From Planctomycetota bacterium (lineage in GTDB: Bacteria; Planctomycetota; UBA8742; JACQVU01), in the NCBI GenBank assembly GCA_016209585.1, contig JACQVU010000302.1, forward strand, positions 1-5,274: DNA of 5,274 bases, written 5' to 3'. The position numbers were made by a program, and so were the translations under genes. Below the pieces are notes generated by a model. The model had not been told where the DNA came from. It did no database searches and was given only the letters and a program-made list of their open reading frames with translations. Shown piece by piece: positions 1-2,910 of this stretch (positions within the stretch are counted from its first letter, which is position 1; every line of letters begins with the position of its first letter).

Positions 1-1
1 C

Positions 2-877
2 CACTACCGCGTGCAGGACGGCGACGACACGCAGTTCGCCGGCGGGCGGGCGGGCCGGGACGACAACCGCACGTTCACGGGGGTCTACAACGCGGTGACG
101 TTGTCACCGGAAGAGAAGGGCACGCAGTACCTGTGCGATCAGTTCGCGTTCATCAACCGCGACCGCCGGCGCCTCTTCCTTCCCGAGAGCGGCACGCACG
201 CTGGAGCCATGACGTCGAACACCTACGGGCTGCGTTTCGGGGGCAAACTCGCCTGGGGGCCGCATTGGGACGCGGAAGGGGCGGTCCAGACCGGCCAGTG
301 GGCGCGCGACGATCTGCGCGCGCACACCTATCACCTCGAGGTCGGCCACGTCCTGGTCGATATGTACGGGAAACCCGATCTCTTCCTCGGATACTCCTTC
401 GCCACCGGCGACCACAACGCCGCCGACGGCCAGCGCAACACGCCCGACAGCCTCTACCCCACGAGTCATATCTTCTACGGGTCCGCCGACCGTTTCTTGC
501 TGCAGAACCTCGTCGAGTGGCAGGTCGCGGCCGCGATGACGCCGTGGGAGGAGGCCGCGAACGCCCGGTCGCTGGGCGTGAAACTCTCGTATCACCAGTT
601 CAACCTGCAGAACAACGCGGACTTCATCTACCTGGCCAGCGGCGCGCGCTTCAACGCCGCGCCCACCCGGATCCCGGGCAACCAGATCGCCACCGAACTC
701 GACCTGCTCACCACGTTCAAACTCAACGGCGCGGTCGGCATCGAACTCGGCGTCGCCCACCTCTGGCCCGGGGAGTACGTCCGCCACCTGATCAAGTCCG
801 GCGGCGGGGCCGCCCCCGCGGGGCGCGGCGCGGATCGCCAGATGTTCAGTTACCTGCAGGTCACGGCGGGCTTCTGA
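2..877 (+). CDS. Alginate export family outer-membrane porin, 3' part (5' end outside window)
   Basis: C-terminal 291 residues of a beta-barrel protein resembling the alginate export (AlgE-like) family. Members form outer-membrane channels for anionic polysaccharide or other solutes; the substrate here cannot be told. Residues below count from the GTG at 11. Family-like blocks appear in order: a WDAEGAVQTGQW strand near 86-97, LGYSFATGDHN near 126-136, the LYPTSHIFYGSADRF block at 148-162, and a late ATELDLLTTFKLN / GVAHLWPGEYVR pair at 228-258. Strands alternate polar and hydrophobic residues, and the protein ends FSYLQVTAGF with a terminal phenylalanine, the usual outer-membrane barrel signature. 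The frame is open to the left edge (HYR precedes the GTG) and no signal peptide is visible, so the true start lies upstream. It converges on the nucleotidyltransferase gene with a 31-bp gap. The barrel assignment is firm; the exact family is recognised by eye. Confidence 0.8.
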   Translation, partial: HYRVQDGDDTQFAGGRAGRDDNRTFTGVYNAVTLSPEEKGTQYLCDQFAFINRDRRRLFLPESGTHAGAMTSNTYGLRFGGKLAWGPHWDAEGAVQTGQWARDDLRAHTYHLEVGHVLVDMYGKPDLFLGYSFATGDHNAADGQRNTPDSLYPTSHIFYGSADRFLLQNLVEWQVAAAMTPWEEAANARSLGVKLSYHQFNLQNNADFIYLASGARFNAAPTRIPGNQIATELDLLTTFKLNGAVGIELGVAHLWPGEYVRHLIKSGGGAAPAGRGADRQMFSYLQVTAGF

Positions 878-908
878 GCGCGGCCGGTCGCGCGGCACGG
901 CCGGGGGG
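878..908. terminator. Possible GC hairpin between convergent genes
   Basis: The 31-bp gap between the two convergent stop codons contains CGGCCG at 881-886 and again at 898-903. These can pair around an 11-nt loop. An alternative stem is GCGCG (878-882) with CGCGC (889-893). Its position suits a shared bidirectional terminator, but there is no T-run on either side and GC-rich DNA forms such stems by chance. Confidence 0.25.
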
Positions 909-1520
909 TCACTCCTCCAACCGCTCCTCGCGGCGGGAAAGGTCGAGCAGTTCCAGATACTTCGCGCGAACATCGGGGAGCAGGAGATCGGCGAACGACT
1001 CATCGAGGTCGTTGGCCTGGATGAGATTGACCACGTCACCTAAATCGTCCAGCCGCTTCCCCCAGATGCCGCTGGTCAGTTTGAACTGAATCAGCGTTTC
1101 GAGGCGCGGCACGCGGATGCCGTCGCGATCCTCGAACGCCTCGGAACGCGGGTCGGGGAAGACCAGGGGGCTTTCCGCGTTGCCCGCGTGCTCCCCAGCC
1201 TGGATGACGTCGATGTTGACCTTGAATTCCGCGTGGCGCAGCCCCTTGCGCAGGCGCGGACCGCGGGGAACGATCCCCCGGCCCACGAGGCGCTCGTGAA
1301 TGCGGTCCAGCCCCTCCCGCGTGGTGAGGACGTCGATGTCTTCGGTGAAACGCACGAACCCGTGGTAGCGCATGGCCAGCGCGCCGATCAGGGCGAAGGG
1401 AATGCCCTCCTCCGCGAAGCGGCGGACGATGTCTTGTAGGGCGTTTTCGATGTCCTGGGCATGCATACTGTCCCTCGACAACATCTCCAGCAGTGAAGAA
1501 CCGACCGCCGGCGCATCCAT
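909..1520 (-). CDS. Nucleotidyltransferase-fold protein (AbiEii/MNT-like)
   Basis: 203-residue protein with the core of the DNA polymerase beta-type nucleotidyltransferase fold. IGALAMRYHG (45-54) is the glycine-alanine entry motif, followed by RFTEDIDVL (57-65) with the paired acidic residues D61 and D63. The later strand VNIDVI (101-106) supplies D104 as probable third metal ligand. The C-terminal half (LETLIQFKLTSGIWGKRLDDLGDVVNLI in two blocks, 140-167) resembles the helical part seen in AbiEii-type toxins and small bacterial nucleotidyltransferases. The ATG at 1518-1520 was chosen because AAGGAGG lies 6 nt upstream; an ATG 36 codons earlier (1628) would add an arginine-rich stretch unlike this family. 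Target and partner are unknown. It lies downstream of the PIN toxin-antitoxin pair on the same strand with a 114-bp gap, so it may be an independent accessory gene or an orphan toxin-like enzyme. Fold is well supported; substrate is not. Confidence 0.82.
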   Translation of the reverse strand: MDAPAVGSSLLEMLSRDSMHAQDIENALQDIVRRFAEEGIPFALIGALAMRYHGFVRFTEDIDVLTTREGLDRIHERLVGRGIVPRGPRLRKGLRHAEFKVNIDVIQAGEHAGNAESPLVFPDPRSEAFEDRDGIRVPRLETLIQFKLTSGIWGKRLDDLGDVVNLIQANDLDESFADLLLPDVRAKYLELLDLSRREERLEE

Positions 1521-1526
1521 GGCGTC

Positions 1527-1533
1527 CCTCCTT
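1527..1533 (-). promoter_or_regulatory. Ribosome binding site deciding the nucleotidyltransferase start
   Basis: The minus strand reads AAGGAGG, a full-consensus Shine-Dalgarno, then 6 nt and the ATG at 1520. It favours the 203-residue form over the longer reading from 1628. Confidence 0.75.
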
Positions 1534-1553
1534 CTTGCGCACCGTCTTCTTCC

Positions 1554-1559
1554 AGTATA
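1554..1559 (-). promoter_or_regulatory. Candidate -10 box upstream of the nucleotidyltransferase
   Basis: TATACT on the minus strand, 34 nt upstream of the ATG, in an AT-richer island of otherwise GC-rich sequence. No good -35 hexamer is seen at 16-18 bp spacing, so this is weak. The same hexamer occurs upstream of the antitoxin gene (2579-2584). Confidence 0.25.
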
Positions 1560-1634
1560 TGACCTCGACTGGTCCGATGCCACTGCCATCCGCCCGCGGG
1601 CTGACATTGACACTGACCGGTGGATCACGAACCC

Positions 1635-1871
1635 CTACCTGCACCGCTCCGCGATCTTCGGATCGTGGGCGTACGCGCTGCCGGGCGTGGGGATGGGCTC
1701 GATCTCGCCGGTTGCCAGATTGACGCGCATGGCGATGTCGCGCTCCCATTGGTCGAGAATCGCGAGCACTTTTTGGGGCACGCCGTGCTCGCCTTTCTCC
1801 TTGCTCCACCAGGCGGTGCGCCACTCGGCTTCGCCTTCCCAGATCACCGCGCCCTTGCCGGGCAGATTCAC
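1635..1871 (-). CDS. Orphan copy of the WD40 protein's C-terminal domain, 78 codons
   Basis: Short ORF whose last 76 residues align without gaps to the final 76 residues of the kinase-WD40 protein encoded at 2907-5274. Counting by eye, 58 of 76 are identical (about 76%). Shared blocks include WRTAWW, KVLAILDQWERDI, IEPIPTPGSAYA and DPKIA.RC at the end. DNA similarity is also high: 1729-1758 matches 3005-3034 over about 30 bp exactly, so the duplication is fairly recent. The possible start is a GTG at 1871 that overlaps the PIN toxin's TGA as GTGA, which would allow translational coupling; no good ribosome binding site is seen. Similarity fades upstream of the GTG, where the PIN gene's own conserved end begins. 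It may be an expressed small protein or a gene-tail fragment landed beside the PIN gene. The domain itself, rich in W and with a conserved cysteine, is not one I recognise. Confidence 0.5.
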   Translation of the reverse strand: MNLPGKGAVIWEGEAEWRTAWWSKEKGEHGVPQKVLAILDQWERDIAMRVNLATGEIEPIPTPGSAYAHDPKIAERCR

Positions 1872-2269
1872 CAGATCGTCGGAACCTGGGAGGCGCGAAT
1901 ACGACGATCTCGTGTTACCAGGGGGATGCCGAGATGGACGGCCGTGGCGCAGATGATGCGGTCGGGAAGTTCAGGAACCTCCTCCCGGGACACCCGGGAG
2001 ACCGCGTCCACCACAGCCTCGTCGAGTGGAGCGACAACCACCGCGGAGTCGGCGCGGCGAAGAAACGCGCGCACCTTCTCCACCACGTCAGCGGCGAGGC
2101 GGGCCTTCTCCGCGAGATACGTCATCTCCACCAGCGAGACGACTGAGACCGCGATGCCTCGCCCCTCGGCGCACGCACTCTCCAGCGCCTTCCTCGCCGA
2201 CGGCGACAGCCGGCTCGGATCATCCAGCCACCAAATCAGCGCGTGCGTGTCGGCCACGAGAGCCGGCAT
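1868..2269 (-). CDS. PIN-domain ribonuclease toxin, VapC-like
   Basis: 133-residue PIN-domain protein, the usual size of VapC-type toxins, which are metal-dependent endoribonucleases acting on tRNA, rRNA or mRNA. The four acidic positions are visible: D7 in LVADTHALIWWL, E48 in SLVEMTYLAEK, D103 in LPDRIICATA and D121 in LVTRDRRIRAS. The ending VPTIW is typical, so the gene is intact. The ATG at 2267-2269 was chosen because the family starts just before ALVADTHAL. It has GGGGAG 7 nt upstream and overlaps the antitoxin stop as TGATG. An in-frame start at 2299 would overlap the antitoxin by 31 bp and add ten atypical residues. Antitoxin-first order and overlap indicate co-translation, with toxicity normally held in check by the upstream partner. 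The RNA target cannot be predicted. Confidence 0.9.
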   Translation of the reverse strand: MPALVADTHALIWWLDDPSRLSPSARKALESACAEGRGIAVSVVSLVEMTYLAEKARLAADVVEKVRAFLRRADSAVVVAPLDEAVVDAVSRVSREEVPELPDRIICATAVHLGIPLVTRDRRIRASQVPTIW

Positions 2270-2514
2270 CAAGACTCTCCCCGGGGAAACGGTCCCCACA
2301 TGTCGCGGCGGATCTCGTCGAACTCCTCATCCGCCAGATCGATGACCAAGCCTGGAAACAGACCGGCCGGACTCTGCAAGGCGCGATTCGGGCCTGGTCC
2401 CTCTTGATTCTCGGGGGATCGCGCTCCCAGGAACTCGCAAAACGCGAGCACCGCGCGCTGATGGTCCTCGGTCAGGCGCCTCGCGACCTGGGCGATCGCT
2501 TCCAACGTCTCCAT
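2269..2514 (-). CDS. VapB-like antitoxin partner of the PIN toxin (DUF2281-like)
   Basis: 81-residue protein directly upstream of the PIN toxin, sharing one base with its ATG (TGATG). The N-terminal helix region, METLEAIAQVARRL then AVLAFCEFL, resembles the short DUF2281-type antitoxins, in which a pattern like L..LP...Q..VL.F..FL recurs. The C-terminal part, DLADEEFDEIRRDMWG then FPRGES, is acidic and amphipathic, like the segments that antitoxins wrap around PIN toxins. The middle (about residues 33-52) is low complexity and probably flexible. The ATG at 2512-2514 is preceded by GGGAG about 6 nt upstream. The Shine-Dalgarno lies in AGGGA-GT-TCCCT, a small inverted repeat that could be a binding site or mask the start. 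No AbrB, MetJ-like or HTH fold is obvious. Family assignment leans on gene context. Confidence 0.75.
   Translation of the reverse strand: METLEAIAQVARRLTEDHQRAVLAFCEFLGARSPENQEGPGPNRALQSPAGLFPGLVIDLADEEFDEIRRDMWGPFPRGES
2277..2282 (-). promoter_or_regulatory. Ribosome binding site of the PIN toxin
   Basis: GGGGAG on the minus strand, 7 nt before the ATG at 2269 and inside the antitoxin's last codons. It supports the 133-residue toxin start. Confidence 0.5.
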
Positions 2515-2526
2515 AGGGAACTCCCT
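2515..2526 (-). promoter_or_regulatory. Small inverted repeat over the antitoxin Shine-Dalgarno
   Basis: AGGGA and TCCCT separated by 2 nt sit immediately before the antitoxin ATG and include its likely ribosome binding site. Toxin-antitoxin operons are commonly autoregulated, so this could be part of an operator, but the arms are only 5 bp. Confidence 0.2.
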
Positions 2527-2578
2527 GATCCCCGGCCCACGCTCGTTTCCCGCCTCCTCCTTCGATTCCGACTACAAG

Positions 2579-2584
2579 AGTATA
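2579..2584 (-). promoter_or_regulatory. Candidate -10 box for the toxin-antitoxin operon
   Basis: TATACT on the minus strand, 65 nt upstream of the antitoxin ATG, in a locally AT-rich patch. No convincing -35 is found at normal spacing. The 392-bp gap from the WD40 stop suggests the operon has its own promoter. Confidence 0.3.
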
Positions 2585-2629
2585 CATCGAGCCGCCGGGG
2601 GCGCATGCTTCTCGCAGGCTTCTACAGGC

Positions 2630-2655
2630 TCACCTGCACCGCTCCGCGATCTTCT
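2630..2655 (-). repeat. Tail remnant 2 of the WD40 C-terminal domain
   Basis: On the minus strand the sequence reads KIAERCR followed by a TGA stop (2630-2632), identical in protein to the last seven residues of the orphan ORF at 1635-1871. Upstream of these codons it passes straight into the 60-bp repeat beginning at 2656, so the rest of the domain is missing. It is a gene-tail scar rather than a gene. Confidence 0.6.
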
Positions 2656-2715
2656 TCTTCTCTTTCGCCGGCCCCCTTCTCCCCTTCGTGTCTTCGTGCC
2701 TTCGTGTGAGCCTAC
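2656..2715 (+). repeat. 60-bp exact direct repeat, copy 1
   Basis: Identical base for base to 2851-2910, at an offset of 195 bp. It holds a pyrimidine-rich stretch, then a 25-bp triple-unit repeat (2685-2709: TTCGTG units spaced by TC and CC, ending GTGA), then GCC and CTA, the complement of the stop codon of tail remnant 3. A weaker match continues to 2742/2937 through the tail codons. Confidence 0.95.
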
Positions 2716-2793
2716 CTGCACCTCTCCGCGATCTTCGGGTCGTTCGCGCATTCACCGGCGGGGCTGGTTCACACGAAGGCGCGAAGACACGAA
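2685..2793. repeat. 25-bp inverted repeat enclosing a tail remnant (MITE-like or large hairpin)
   Basis: The arm at 2685-2709 is the reverse complement of 2769-2793 with a single mismatch, which would be a G-U wobble in RNA. The arms enclose 59 bp carrying tail remnant 3. Each arm is the triple TTCGTG-unit repeat, and a third, forward copy lies at 2880-2904. The structure resembles a miniature inverted-repeat element, or a large hairpin just downstream of the WD40 stop that could protect or end its transcript. No flanking target duplication is clear, so mobility is inference. Confidence 0.8.
2712..2768 (-). repeat. Tail remnant 3 of the WD40 C-terminal domain
   Basis: The minus strand reads SPAGECANDPKIAERCR then a TAG stop (2712-2714). 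Its last residues match DPKIAERCR of the orphan at 1635-1871, whereas GECAN differs from GSAYAH there and GSAYAG in the WD40 protein. It therefore probably derives from another member of the same family. In-frame reading is closed upstream by a TGA at 2769-2771, contributed by the inverted-repeat arm. Confidence 0.6.
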
Positions 2794-2850
2794 GACGGGA
2801 AGAAACGAGAGACCGCAGCGCATTAACGACCCGCCGGACGCCCCCTGTTC

Positions 2851-2910
2851 TCTTCTCTTTCGCCGGCCCCCTTCTCCCCTTCGTGTCTTCGTGCCTTCGT
2901 GTGAGCCTAC
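2851..2910 (+). repeat. 60-bp exact direct repeat, copy 2, crossing the WD40 stop codon
   Basis: Exact second copy of 2656-2715. It contains the third triple-unit repeat (2880-2904) and covers the TAG stop of the kinase-WD40 gene (2907-2909) plus one base of its last sense codon. In both copies the repeat therefore abuts the end of a tail-coding segment. Confidence 0.95.

Larger units (their letters stand above)
2515..2906. other. Gene-free repeat-rich stretch between the WD40 gene and the toxin-antitoxin operon
   Basis: No credible gene in either strand. Seen from the WD40 stop towards the antitoxin: direct-repeat copy 2 (from 2906 down to 2851); a spacer at 2794-2850 with nothing recognised; an inverted-repeat arm (2769-2793); tail remnant 3; direct-repeat copy 1; tail remnant 2; then about 45 bp with no clear feature before the candidate promoter and antitoxin leader. 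ORFs crossing this region are repeat-derived, R/S/P-rich shadows. Confidence 0.7.

Noticed and set aside
104..1039. Long minus-strand ORF (311 codons) opposite the porin
   Set aside because: Antisense to a convincing beta-barrel gene, with V/G/R-biased composition and no domains.
133..1089. Long plus-strand ORF (318 codons) over the porin and nucleotidyltransferase
   Set aside because: Product is extremely arginine/proline-rich, shifted one frame from the porin, with no family resemblance. It is a GC-driven shadow.
909..1628. Longer nucleotidyltransferase starting at 1628
   Set aside because: Adds 36 residues of arginine-rich leader unlike the family, while a consensus Shine-Dalgarno sits before the ATG at 1520.
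1036..1824. Minus-strand ORF of 262 codons over the tail ORF and nucleotidyltransferase
   Set aside because: Its C-terminal part is the nucleotidyltransferase in another frame and its start is the tail copy in another frame. The unique middle (VEVIYWKKTVRKK) falls in the leader and has no supporting start.
1372..2345. Overlapping plus-strand ORFs opposite the nucleotidyltransferase, tail and PIN genes
   Set aside because: Antisense shadows of recognised genes; S/R/A-rich with no motifs.
2327..2587. 86-codon minus-strand ORF upstream of and across the antitoxin
   Set aside because: Out of frame with the antitoxin, ends inside it, and its ATG coincides with the candidate -10 region. The in-frame 81-residue antitoxin overlapping the PIN start is far better.
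2656..2910. CRISPR array from the 25-bp repeats
   Set aside because: Only three copies, one inverted, with spacings of 59 and 86 bp; not an array.
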